From Sporothrix humicola (taxonomy: Eukaryota > Ascomycota > Sordariomycetes > Ophiostomatales > Ophiostomataceae), in the NCBI GenBank assembly GCA_021396245.1, contig WNYE01000133.1:1-64000 (forward strand): a stretch of 64,000 bases of DNA, read 5' to 3'. Shown piece by piece: positions 9,501 to 18,921 of this stretch. The position numbers and the translations under genes were made by a program. Below the pieces are notes generated by a model. The model was given only the letters and a program-made list of their open reading frames with translations, was not told the origin of the DNA and made no database searches. Positions within the stretch are counted from its first letter, which is position 1. Each line of letters begins with the position of its first letter.

Positions 9501-10955
9501 TTATTCTCTACTCAGGAGTCGGCGCCGTTTGACAGTCTGCTGGCCAAACAAATTGCTGGCCGTGGGCGACTGGCCAGACAAAGTGGCGGTCTGGCTTTCA
9601 GATCCAGCTCCACCTTCATCTTCGGCTTCAACGATGGTGGAAAGGCCATTGTCATTGGCATTGCCATCCGGGGTCTGTGGCGGCGCGGGCTGTCCTTGCT
9701 CGGGATCATCGTCGGGGGTCGACTTGCGCTTTCCAAGCATGGAGCAAATCGTTGTAAGAGGCAAGCGGTTGTGTGCCTCCTCTTCTTCCTTTTCTTCCTT
9801 GCGCCGGTTTTCTTCCTTTTCTTCCTCGTCTTCCTCGGGAAAGCCCTCCTCTGCAAGACGGCGCTTGAGGTACTCGTCCAACGGCTCTTCGTGCAGCCAC
9901 TTGAGACCCGGAAACACACCCCAGCGGGGATCCCAGATGCCAATTTCCTCCCATATGCCGCGCGTGATCTCGTAGACCTGGTCGTTGATGGTGTTCACAT
10001 TTGTGATTGTAGAGGGGGGGTCAGACATGGGGGCCTTTCCCACGGCGCATTGCCACAGATCGTGGATATTCGCTTTGATTTCGAGAAGCTGCTTTTTGTA
10101 AACGGTGACGCGGTGCTTGTATGCAATGTCTGAGATGGTCAATGGGTCTGGCTCTGGAATTGTTGACTCTGGAATCGGTGACTCTGGCATCGATAAGAAC
10201 ATGCTCCTGCGAGCTTCAGGCCTCCGCCCCTTTGGATCCGTGGGTTCGGATAAGTACATCGTTTTCGAGAGCCCGAGTAAGATCAAGCGCTCCTCGTCCA
10301 TGTGCGCCATAAACATATTATACGGCCGGGACGCCCTGCTGACCGAATTTTCCATTTCCTTATTGATAAGCACATGTTGGTACCCTCGGACATGGGCGTC
10401 AAGGATCCGCGTGAAATCGTCATATTTTGCCGTGTCACGCTCGTGTTCCCATCTGCTTTCGATGCCTGGCGAGTCGAGGCCCCCATTGTAGAGCCTCGTT
10501 TCGGACCTCACTTCGCTCCACAGACCACGATTCTTCCATCGGTTTGTAATAATAGCTTCAGCATAAGGGAGGCACTCCCGGACTCGCGTAACGGCCTCCA
10601 CCTCGTCGAGATCATCAAACGCACACGTTACCATCCCGTGCAGTGGCATTTCCGTTGGATCGTAGGTGGCGCGGGCGATCCGGTTTGCCAGGTGGACTAC
10701 GTGGGTCTGAAATTGGTACCGCGGCGTTGAGAGCCGGTGCGCGAGCTTGAGCTTTTCAATCAGTTGAGCACGCTCTTGGCGGCGTGCCTCTTTGAGGACC
10801 TGCTGCTGAGCCTCATCTTGGCCTTGTTGTTGGCCCTCGTCTTGGCCTTGTTGTTGGTCAAGGTTTTCCTGATCCTGATCTTCAGACTCAAGATCGACAA
10901 CTGCGGGTGGCGCTGGAAGGTGAACAGCAGCTGTTTCCGGGAGTGATTGGGCCAT
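9501..10955 (-). CDS. tandem KRRR-tail family, copy C (intact, 484 aa)
   Basis: This is the only undamaged member, one exon from ATG 10955. I do not recognise the family and give no function. Order: a Gln/Asp/Glu-rich stretch (residues ~25-55, DQQQGQDE-type repeats), a helical-looking segment with LANRIARATYDPTEMPLHG (~89-107), NRWKNRGLW (~138-146), and a Pro/Glu-Ser spacer (~255-272). A block GIWEEIGIWDPRW...PGLKW.HEEPLDEYLKRRLAEEGF follows (~333-372), which is the most conserved part across copies A, B and C. A charged Glu/Lys stretch (~374-395) precedes the C-terminal KRRRLLSRE. The basic tail plus GKRKSTP (~408) suggest nuclear import. No signal peptide or membrane helix is visible. Copy C is clearly more diverged from A and B than they are from each other. 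Confidence 0.8.
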   Translation of the reverse strand: MAQSLPETAAVHLPAPPAVVDLESEDQDQENLDQQQGQDEGQQQGQDEAQQQVLKEARRQERAQLIEKLKLAHRLSTPRYQFQTHVVHLANRIARATYDPTEMPLHGMVTCAFDDLDEVEAVTRVRECLPYAEAIITNRWKNRGLWSEVRSETRLYNGGLDSPGIESRWEHERDTAKYDDFTRILDAHVRGYQHVLINKEMENSVSRASRPYNMFMAHMDEERLILLGLSKTMYLSEPTDPKGRRPEARRSMFLSMPESPIPESTIPEPDPLTISDIAYKHRVTVYKKQLLEIKANIHDLWQCAVGKAPMSDPPSTITNVNTINDQVYEITRGIWEEIGIWDPRWGVFPGLKWLHEEPLDEYLKRRLAEEGFPEEDEEEKEENRRKEEKEEEEAHNRLPLTTICSMLGKRKSTPDDDPEQGQPAPPQTPDGNANDNGLSTIVEAEDEGGAGSESQTATLSGQSPTASNLFGQQTVKRRRLLSRE

Positions 10956-11742
10956 GGCCGATGAAAGAAATGAGTAATAAAAGTGGGAGATATCTAGTTG
11001 TTGGTTTTGCTGTAAACCGGTTGGTTGTTACTTAACGAGCTTTGATGATGATACTATGGTGTTGATGCTTCATCATCTCGAGGATTTGGGCGGCATGCTG
11101 CTTGAATTATATAGCATGTTGAGCGACACCGACACCTCGTAAATTTGGCGTCTCATCTTGAGAGTAAAGAGAATGTAACAATATCCAAAGCAGTGACCAG
11201 TTTACGCTGTCATTGATGTTCCATTTTCGTAGGCTTTTGAAAAGGACACAGGGTAATATGATGCAAATGGGGTTTTAACTCTTCAATGGTCGTTTGTGCC
11301 ATATTGGAATAAAGAGTCAACAATAACGCAGGTAAACATCTCAATATGAGCGCTCATTGATCAGGGTATAAAGGTCCTAAAAAGACGTAAAATGTATATG
11401 AAAGGAGAAAATGGGAAGGATTCGTGTGGATAGCGGCAGCCATGGGGACCAAAAGGGGCACAAAAAGGGGCACCAAAACAAAGGGTCATTGTCGGGGAAA
11501 TAGCTTCCATTGTAGGGTAGTTCAGGTCACATCGACAAATAGATTACTTTCAAGGAGACAAAGATGCGCAAAGGAAATAAACTCGTTGTGGGAATCTACT
11601 TGTGCTAATCCAAGATCAAAGACGGAAAAAGAGAAGACAGAAAGAGTAAAGGACTAAAATTAAGAACGTGGTAACATAAAACAGAACAAACAATATGTAC
11701 AAAGATATTCAAGAAAATGACAGTTATGTCTACCCCACAGCC
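10956..11742. other. intergenic between copy C promoter and DUF1479 gene 3' end
   Basis: No gene is recognised. A short imperfect repeat of GGGGCACCAAAA type lies at about 11445-11480. The bases next to 10956 should hold the copy C promoter. Confidence 0.5.
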
Positions 11743-14169
11743 TCACTCCCGATCGGGCGAGTTGTGGCGGGTGGGCATGTAGAACTCGTACTGGTCGGGG
11801 AAGAGGATGATGTTGGCGAGGCGGACCAGCTCCAGCTCGGCGTGCGACAGGGGTTCTTCAGACGAGACCTCGGAGGACTCGCCAGAGGTCTCCACCGACT
11901 CGACGACGTCCATTTTGTCCGCCTTGTCCTCGTCGGCCTGCTTCGCAGGTTCCGTCTTGGACGCCCTCCTCGACTTCCCCTCAACATCCCATGGCAGCAG
12001 CCCCATCGCCCGCAGTCCTTCATGCCCACCAACTGCCTCAATGGCTGTCTCCCCGAGCCGGGCGGCATGGTCGGCTTCGCTGCCGAGGCCCGAGCCGGTG
12101 GCGTCAAAGTCGGGGCCGGGGTGGCCCCTCAAAAACGCCTTGCGCTGGCGGGCGAGGTAGAGTGCGTTGGTTTGTGTGAGCGGGCAGGCGGGGACGTAGA
12201 CCAGCATGGGGGCGGTGGACAGCGACGTGCCGGGGGGGACGCCGGCGGGCGCACTGGGCGAGCTGTCCGAGGCACTGCCTGCGGCAGTGTCGGTGGTGTC
12301 GCTCGTAATCGTATACGGCGTATCACAGTGCCAGACAATGTAGTCGCCGGCCTGCAGGCTGGGCGGGGTCAGCAGGCTCTGGCGCAGCTGCAGGTGCGGG
12401 TGCCACAGCTCGGTGACGCGCTGGGCGTGGCCGGGGACGGCGCCGTGGATGATGGTGGACGACTCGTCCTCGAGGTCCCAGTTGCTGGCGTCGAGGAAGG
12501 CTTTCCACGCGGCCTCGTCGTTTTCTTTCTCTGTTGGCGCCGGGGTCTTGGGCTTAAAGAACGGGCGCAGCAAAAAGTAGGCAGTGGCGAGCTTGGGCGA
12601 CGGCAGCAGACGCACCATGCCGGGCGTGACGTCGGTCAGGGCCAGCAGGCCCTGGAACATGCGGAAGATGCTGCAGGCGCCGGCGCCATTGTACAAATCG
12701 GGGGTGGCCTGGACGCGGCCGGCGGGGTCCCACGGATCATAATCTTCCCAGCGGCCGCGGAACACAGAGTCGTAGGTGCCTCCCCGGCCATAGCCGTCGG
12801 GCTCCCAGCGCTCGAGAGAGCCACCGTCGACCTGGGCCATGAGGGTAGGGGAGGGTGCGGAGGGCCCTTTTGCGGCTGTTGGCTCGGCCCCCTCGTCCGG
12901 TTTCTTCTCTCCCTCCTTGGCCTCTGCCCTCGTCTCCTCCTTCTTAGGCACGAGGTTGACCTGCTCGGCGTCGACGTGGATGCGGATACGGTCGGCATAG
13001 CTGATGGGGAAGCGCGTGGCCACGCGCGGGTCGCCCGTCACGGGTGTCTTCTCCCCTTTCTTTTGGTCGCTCTTTTGATCGTCGCCCTTTTCGGGGGCCG
13101 CCGCCCAGAAGCCCATGGCAAACTTCATCGCCCGCAAAACATTGGGGTGTGCTCGTGCCCGGACCTGCGCGGGCGTCCAGAAAAAGTCAAAACAGGTCGG
13201 GTCCTGCGGCGGCGGCGGCTTGATGTCGTAGCCCTCGCCCGACTCGGGCTGCAGGTACGCTCGTGTCTCGTCGACCCAGGCGGCCGTGTCTGCGGGCGGG
13301 ACGACGCCGCGGACGACACCGACGCCGCACGTTTTGAGGGCCTCGCGAAACGGGTCGACGGCGGCCGGGTCGTCAATGGCGGCAAAGTCGATGGACGGGA
13401 TCAGGGCAGGGCCCTGGTCGGCAATGCGGCGCATGTCGACGGCCAGCGCTTCCAGCAGTCGGGCCCACGAGGCGCGGATGGCATCGTGGTGGCCCTCGGC
13501 GAGGCGGCGCTTGATGTGGGCGAACCGCGAGGGCAAAGGCACCGGCTCGGCGCCGTAAAACGAAAGGACGGGCGGGTCCATGGCGTTGGACGACTGAACA
13601 CTGCTCGACGGGAAACCAAAACCCCCAAAACCCTGGAACCCTTGCAGGCCAAAGCCGGCCAAGCTGGCAATGGCAGGGAACGGCGGGTGCTGTTCGGTGA
13701 CAGACGACTTGGACCGGTAGCGGATCTTGTTGGCGCGGCGGCGGTGTTTGTCGGCAGTGGCTGCGGCCTTTGAGCGTGGACTTGTTGGGGTGTCGTCGAC
13801 CGAGCTCTGGCCGTGGTGGCCTTTGTGTGCTGGCGCGGACTCGTCCTCTTCGCGCACTGGGCTGCTCAACCGGCTGCGGGAAGCACCGCCCGTTGCGCTG
13901 TTGCTCCCGCCTGCGTTGTGGCTGCCGCTATTTGGCAAGAAAAGGTGGTCGCGCAGGCTTCCGCTGTTGATCAACAGGCCGTGGTGGGGATGGTTTGGTG
14001 GTGTTGTCGAGGGAGTTGAGGCGGGGGAAGGAAGTGAAGAAGCGTATTGCGCTTGGTTCTGCTGCTGCTGGATGTGTTGTTGCGCGACGGCGACGGCGGC
14101 AGACGGCGACGGATCGGCGGCGGTTTGTGGTGGCGGCCGAGCCAGAATGGCGGCGGAAAGTGAGGCCAT
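11743..14169 (-). CDS. DUF1479 family protein (2-oxoglutarate/Fe(II) dioxygenase fold), 808 aa
   Basis: A single exon from ATG 14169. Residues 1-~200 are low-complexity (Gln, Ser, Pro rich) and probably disordered. The DUF1479 domain starts near FAHIKRRLAEG and continues with the segment around GVGVVRGVVPPADT, SYADRIRIHVD, VDGGSLERWEPDGY, YDPWD, FRMFQGLLALTD and the distal GDYIVWHCDTPY. A Glu/Lys-rich insertion lies between the RIRIH strand and the VDGGS motif. Odd: where I recall family members having a His-x-Asp metal pair (HxDGGS), this protein has Gln-Val-Asp, so the proximal iron-binding His may be lost. Substrate is unknown for the family. The fold assignment is firm, but activity is uncertain. 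Confidence 0.88.
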   Translation of the reverse strand: MASLSAAILARPPPQTAADPSPSAAVAVAQQHIQQQQNQAQYASSLPSPASTPSTTPPNHPHHGLLINSGSLRDHLFLPNSGSHNAGGSNSATGGASRSRLSSPVREEDESAPAHKGHHGQSSVDDTPTSPRSKAAATADKHRRRANKIRYRSKSSVTEQHPPFPAIASLAGFGLQGFQGFGGFGFPSSSVQSSNAMDPPVLSFYGAEPVPLPSRFAHIKRRLAEGHHDAIRASWARLLEALAVDMRRIADQGPALIPSIDFAAIDDPAAVDPFREALKTCGVGVVRGVVPPADTAAWVDETRAYLQPESGEGYDIKPPPPQDPTCFDFFWTPAQVRARAHPNVLRAMKFAMGFWAAAPEKGDDQKSDQKKGEKTPVTGDPRVATRFPISYADRIRIHVDAEQVNLVPKKEETRAEAKEGEKKPDEGAEPTAAKGPSAPSPTLMAQVDGGSLERWEPDGYGRGGTYDSVFRGRWEDYDPWDPAGRVQATPDLYNGAGACSIFRMFQGLLALTDVTPGMVRLLPSPKLATAYFLLRPFFKPKTPAPTEKENDEAAWKAFLDASNWDLEDESSTIIHGAVPGHAQRVTELWHPHLQLRQSLLTPPSLQAGDYIVWHCDTPYTITSDTTDTAAGSASDSSPSAPAGVPPGTSLSTAPMLVYVPACPLTQTNALYLARQRKAFLRGHPGPDFDATGSGLGSEADHAARLGETAIEAVGGHEGLRAMGLLPWDVEGKSRRASKTEPAKQADEDKADKMDVVESVETSGESSEVSSEEPLSHAELELVRLANIILFPDQYEFYMPTRHNSPDRE

Positions 14170-17069
14170 CGTGGAGGGGAGGCGACCGGGCGAGGGTCGC
14201 TATTTATGAGGGGTGTGCTGGTGCTGTGCGCTGTTCTTCAGCGGGCAGGGGCGCACAAGACAGCGTGGGGTGCAGTGTCAGGGTCCTTGGTGGCCGTTAG
14301 AGTGCGGGGAAGGGAAGTGTGTGTGCCTGGCACTTTGTCAAAACAGGATGTCCAGAATTGCGCACAAGAAACACCAAAAAGAACCGGACGCAGGGCCAAC
14401 AAAACCGACAGAATCTGTCACAGTCTGTCAGTGTCCGTCGCACGCCAATTTTGTGTTCCTGGTCGGATGTTGTGACTGCTCCGTGCTGGTTCTCGTCCGT
14501 CTCGTTTGATTGTTCTCCTTCCCCTGTATCTTGTCGAGTATTATGTCGCGTGTGTCCTGGCTTTCTTGTTCTTCGTTCTGATTAAATGTAGGTCGATGTT
14601 TGTGTCGTCTCTTCTTCGCTTCTTCGCTTCCTCTCGTTCCTCTGTTCGCACAGAGGCCGGCACCGATCGCGTATTGTGTCTTTTGTTTCTTGTCTTTAGG
14701 TATTATCGCGTATTTTCGTTGCCGAGTTGTCTTGTCTTTCGTGTCCCCGTCTTCGTCTGTTGTCCGTTCGAGTCCTGTTTGTCGCCTCGCTTTGTCGCTC
14801 GTATTATGCGTGCGTCTCGTGTCGTATGTCCGTCTCGTTGTAAGTCGTGTCCTGAAGAACGTGAAAGGTGAATGAAAGTCGAGCCCAGAATCCAGAATCC
14901 AGAATCCCCCAAAGTCGAAAGCCAAAATGCACAGAAATCGAAATCAACAAGATCGTTCCTTCCTTTTTCTCTCTTTCGCTCTTTCCTTCTCTCTCTTTCG
15001 TCTAGACCCCTGCGGCTGGGCCCAAATCACTACTTATATTTTCTCGTCTTTCTTTTATCCTTTTGTCTGTTTGCTCCCTACTTTTTTGTTAGTCTTCTTT
15101 CCCTCTTACTCGTCTGTCCCACTCTCTGTTCTGTCCCACGCGGCTCGCTCTCGTTCCAGATCCAAAAAATGCGCGGAACGATGGCCCGGCCGGCCCATTT
15201 GGCCATTTTGTCCATTTTGGTCAGTATGGTCTCCAAACGTGGAGCCTCTTAGTGGTTCGCCCCAGACTACCAAACCAACACTATGGAGTACTTATTCTTC
15301 GACTTATCTCTTCATGTCCGACACTCTGCCGGTGTTTTCCCTCTGTTTTCAGTTGAGTTCAGTCAGTGCCGTGTCGTGGTTGTTCCTTCCGTCTTTTTTT
15401 TGGTCCTGTTCCTGCCCAGACTGGCAGACAACAGACTAGCAGGCAGACAGTGCCGCACACGATCGCTTTTTCCTTCCATTTTCTTTCCTTTGCCTCCCCT
15501 TCCCTCCCTCCCCCTTCCCTCTGGTCCAGTTATCTGGAGCCGCCCTGGCCGCCCAGCCGTCTGGCCGTCGAGCCTTGTCTACTCTGTACTCTAGTCTCTG
15601 TGCCATTCTATGCTTTGCTTTGCTTTGTGATTTTCTCTGCAGGACCGCGGCTCGCGGCTTGTCTTTCCAGTCTTTCCAGGCCACCTTTTCTTTCGCTGTT
15701 GAGGCAAGCCCAAAGTAAAACTTGCCGCTTCGCTCCCGTTGCGGTTTCCCGCTGTCTGTTCCCGTCGACACGTTTTATCTGTTCTTTTGTCTTGTCTTGT
15801 CCCCATTTCCAAGTCGACCCGCCCGCAGCACGTTTCTTCTTGATTGGGGTCCTTCAGATAAAGACAACATGTCTTGTCGTAGATTGTCGTAAACTGTCGT
15901 AAACACAGGCGTTCCCTACAAAGAACACATTCGGAGCGCATTCCGTCCTCTACTTGACTCTCGCTTGCTGCCTTTTTGCTCCTTCAATCACGGGAGCAGC
16001 GTCGCTCTTTCCTTTTTACTTGAGTCGTTCTTTCCTCCCTGGCGCTCCTTCTTTTTCTGTCGTTTACTCGTTGTCGCTTTCCATTTCAATGCCTCTCATT
16101 TGTTCTCCGAGGTTTTGCCAGCTAGCTCCTCCCAGGACTCTACAGCGCCTCGCCAGACCCCATTCCAGGCTCTAGTCAGGCTCGCGCCAGGCTCTAGATC
16201 GGCAAGGCGGGACGGTCGACGGCTGCCCAGAGCCGGCCACCCCTGTCCATCCGCCGCGTAGATTGGCCACTTTATGCGCTGACAGGAGGAGACAGTTTTG
16301 ACATTCTCCAAATGCAAACGACAGGCTTTGCGCTAACACTGACAAGCTAATCTCACTGCACTCTTTTCTTTTGTTCGGACTGTCGCATGCAACACAAGAA
16401 TACACACCTCGACGCGATGTTCCGAACACGATGCTCCGAGATTTGGAAGCGACAAAACAGTAGGCAAAAGACAAAAGTAGCCACGCTGTAGCTCCATGCA
16501 ACTAGTCGTGCATGGTGGGCCATTGTGACATTTTTTCTGATTTTGATTTCGTACATGGTAAACTCTCCTCTAGATGCTCTAGTGGCCAGGACGCAATTGC
16601 CAGAACGGGAACACGCAAAAGACAGTCCCACAGTGCGCGCGCCACACGGCCTCCCCCCACCCCAAAAACTACCCCATTTTTTCACCACTGGTCCTCTGCC
16701 CGCCGGCCCGTCAGCCGTGTCTTTTGTTGCGCGTGTCGAGCTTGGAGCACGCTATCGTCAACTCCTCATTCAGTTTCTCGCTCTCACTCGCCGCTTTCTA
16801 TCTCCGTTTTATGCGGAACCATACGTCGCAATCCCACACCTTAATCACCAGCCTCATTGACGCCACACCTGTCTTCTCTCTGGTTGTCACCTGCCAACTG
16901 CCAACTGTTATCGATCCCTTTCGCTATCGCCACTGCACCCGCTATCCCCGCTGTCACCGACACTCCGCTAGAGCTCCCACGTCTCCACTCTTTCTTCACC
17001 CTCACCTTGCTTGACCTTCACCACTCACAAGTCACCGTATCGACGACCACAACCATTCGTACCCTCACC
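14170..17069. other. 2.9-kb spacer, pyrimidine-rich on the plus strand
   Basis: No gene is recognised on either strand. From about 14500 on, the plus strand is dominated by T and C (CTCTTTC-type text), which fits a long promoter/leader region of the plus-strand gene at 17070. Open frames here are short and of low complexity. Confidence 0.5.
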
Positions 17070-17789
17070 ATGGCCGACACCTCCTCCTCTCCCATCCCCG
17101 CCCCGCCCCGGATGACAATGGACGGCGTCCTCATCGACCCGGCCAGGCCGAACCCCTACCGCCAGGCGCCCACCATCAAGCCCATGGACATCCGCTGCCA
17201 GTGCAGGTCCATTGGCTTCCGCACGCCCTCACCCCAGCCCCTGGCCGTCTACCACTGCCACTGCCGCGAGTGCCGTCGCCAGAGCAGCACAGCCTACGGC
17301 ACGTCGGCCGTCTACCCGGTGGGCGATCTCTTTCCTCTCAACCCCGAACTGCGGTCCAAACTGTCCGTGTACATTCGGCCGGGCGAGCGAAGCCGCACCG
17401 GGCGCGACATGGCCTGTTTCTTCTGCAGCGAGTGCGGCGCGCGGGTGATGCATCGGTATTTGAAGAGGAGGGCAGGACAGCGGTCCAGCGGCAGCCAGAC
17501 CGCGACAAGTAGAGACGACGGCACAGGATGTGGTGGAGGCGGTGATTTGGTTGGGACGGATGAGGCAGACAATGCGGAGAACGACACGGCAGGTGACACC
17601 GCTGACGCGGCGTCGTCCGAGTCGCTGGACCTCACCGACGAGTCCGTCTACGACGGCACCACCATCACCATCAAGGGCGGCCTCATCACCGGCCTCGACT
17701 ACTCCAAGGCCATCCACATCTACACTGAACAAGCTGTCGTGCCCATTCCAGAGGGTGTTACACAATATCCAGGCACGCCAGAGGAGTGA
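17070..17789 (+). CDS. GFA-domain (CENP-V/GFA) zinc protein, 239 aa
   Basis: The start is ATG 17070 in a CACCATGGC context. An upstream in-frame extension is low-complexity leader. The domain shows the Cys pattern of glutathione-dependent formaldehyde-activating-like proteins: CQC (43, 45), HCHCRECRRQSS (C63, C65, C68) and FFCSECGAR (C119, C122), which would bind two zinc ions. An acidic, Ser/Asp-rich insertion (residues ~138-192) interrupts the fold before the final strand segment ITIKGGLITGLD. Fungal members are mostly uncharacterised, and the name GFA does not prove glutathione chemistry. The gene ends 202 bp from the convergent gene at 17992. Confidence 0.88.
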   Translation: MADTSSSPIPAPPRMTMDGVLIDPARPNPYRQAPTIKPMDIRCQCRSIGFRTPSPQPLAVYHCHCRECRRQSSTAYGTSAVYPVGDLFPLNPELRSKLSVYIRPGERSRTGRDMACFFCSECGARVMHRYLKRRAGQRSSGSQTATSRDDGTGCGGGGDLVGTDEADNAENDTAGDTADAASSESLDLTDESVYDGTTITIKGGLITGLDYSKAIHIYTEQAVVPIPEGVTQYPGTPEE

Positions 17790-17991
17790 ACGAGTGACAA
17801 AGACAAATCACCGAGAAAGCTTGAGTGGCCGAATTAATTTTATTCACAAGTTGATCAACTGTTTAAGCGGGCTAAGAAGAAGTGAAGACAGACAAAACAG
17901 GCAAGACAGAGGAGAAAAGAGGACAAGGGAAAGGCCAGTCTTTGACCAGCCCTTCCCCACCATCAGATTACAGTTCACACACCCTCCACCC

Positions 17992-18921
17992 CTAGTTGTG
18001 GTGGCCGTTGTTGTGGTCGCCGTGGTTGGGGCGCGGCTGCTCGTTGTTGTTGTCGTTGTCGTGGTGGTGGCGGTCGCCGTTGTTGCCGTTGAAAGGCGGC
18101 TGGGGGCCGTTGTGGCCAGGACCGCCCGGACCCTGACGACCAGGACCACCAGGACCACCAGGACCTTGACGTCCACCGCCACGGCCGCCAGGACCGGCAA
18201 GCTCTTCACGCTTAAACGGGCCATCGTCACCATCATCACCATCGTCGAAACCGCCCGGAGGGCCATGAGGAGGCCCAGGACGAGGACCGCCGTGGGGAGG
18301 ACCGTGAGGAGGACCGTGAGGAGGGCCACCAGGACCGCCATGGGGAGGACCATGAGGAGGACCACCGGGGCCAAGCTGCTCATCACGCTTGAACGGGCCA
18401 TCGTCAAAGCCGCCCGGGGGACCGTGAGGCGGGCCAGGAGGTCCAGGAGGTCCACCATGAGGAGGGCCGTGGGGAGGACCCGGCGGGCCACCAGGACCGC
18501 CATGAGGAGGTCCGCCAGGGGGTCCGCCAGGGCCGCGCTGCTCCTCACGCTTGAAGGGGCCGCGGCCAGGTGGACCCGGGGGACCACGAGGAGGACCGCC
18601 AGGACCAGGAGGGCCGGGGGGTCCATGGGGAGGGCCAGGAGGACCCGGAGGACCACCAGGGCCGCCAGGACCAAACTGCTCCTCGCGCTTCTTGAACGGG
18701 CCGTCAAAGCCGCCGGGAGGGCCGGGAGGGCCTGGGGGACCGTGCGGCGGGCCTGGCGGACCAGGACGGCCAGGAGGACCCGGAGGACCGTGGGGCGGAC
18801 CGCCTGGGCCGCCAAATGGCGGGCGATCGGCGTTGTTCACGCCCTCGTCGCCGACAGGAGCGGCAAGGATGCCCTGGCCGAGGGCGGCGACGGCGAGGAT
18901 GGCAGCGTAGAAGAACTTCAT
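17992..18921 (-). CDS. secreted Gly/Pro-rich repeat precursor with four Kex2 sites, 309 aa
   Basis: ATG 18921 (MKFFYAAILA) begins a clear signal peptide, probably cut after residue 20 (GILA/APVG). The mature part is made of collagen-like GPP, HGPPG and GGP runs split into units by GPFK(K)R dibasic sites after residues 79, 125, 179 and 238. Each site is followed by an acidic pair and a similar start: EEQFGPGG, EEQRGPGG, DEQLGPGG, EELAGPGG. Three of the units end FD(D)-type before GPFKR. The C-terminus is Asn/His/Asp-rich (HHHDNDNNN). This layout (signal peptide, repeats, Kex2 sites) defines kexin-processed repeat proteins of fungi, which include pheromone-like and RiPP precursors, though no Cys or Tyr cyclic core is seen. 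Cleavage would release peptides of ~46, 54 and 59 residues plus a tail. Function is unknown. Confidence 0.85.
   Translation of the reverse strand: MKFFYAAILAVAALGQGILAAPVGDEGVNNADRPPFGGPGGPPHGPPGPPGRPGPPGPPHGPPGPPGPPGGFDGPFKKREEQFGPGGPGGPPGPPGPPHGPPGPPGPGGPPRGPPGPPGRGPFKREEQRGPGGPPGGPPHGGPGGPPGPPHGPPHGGPPGPPGPPHGPPGGFDDGPFKRDEQLGPGGPPHGPPHGGPGGPPHGPPHGPPHGGPRPGPPHGPPGGFDDGDDGDDGPFKREELAGPGGRGGGRQGPGGPGGPGRQGPGGPGHNGPQPPFNGNNGDRHHHDNDNNNEQPRPNHGDHNNGHHN

Noticed and set aside
11695..13773. 692-codon open frame on the plus strand
   Set aside because: It is wholly antisense to the DUF1479 gene. Long antisense frames arise from GC-rich codon bias, and it shows no domain.
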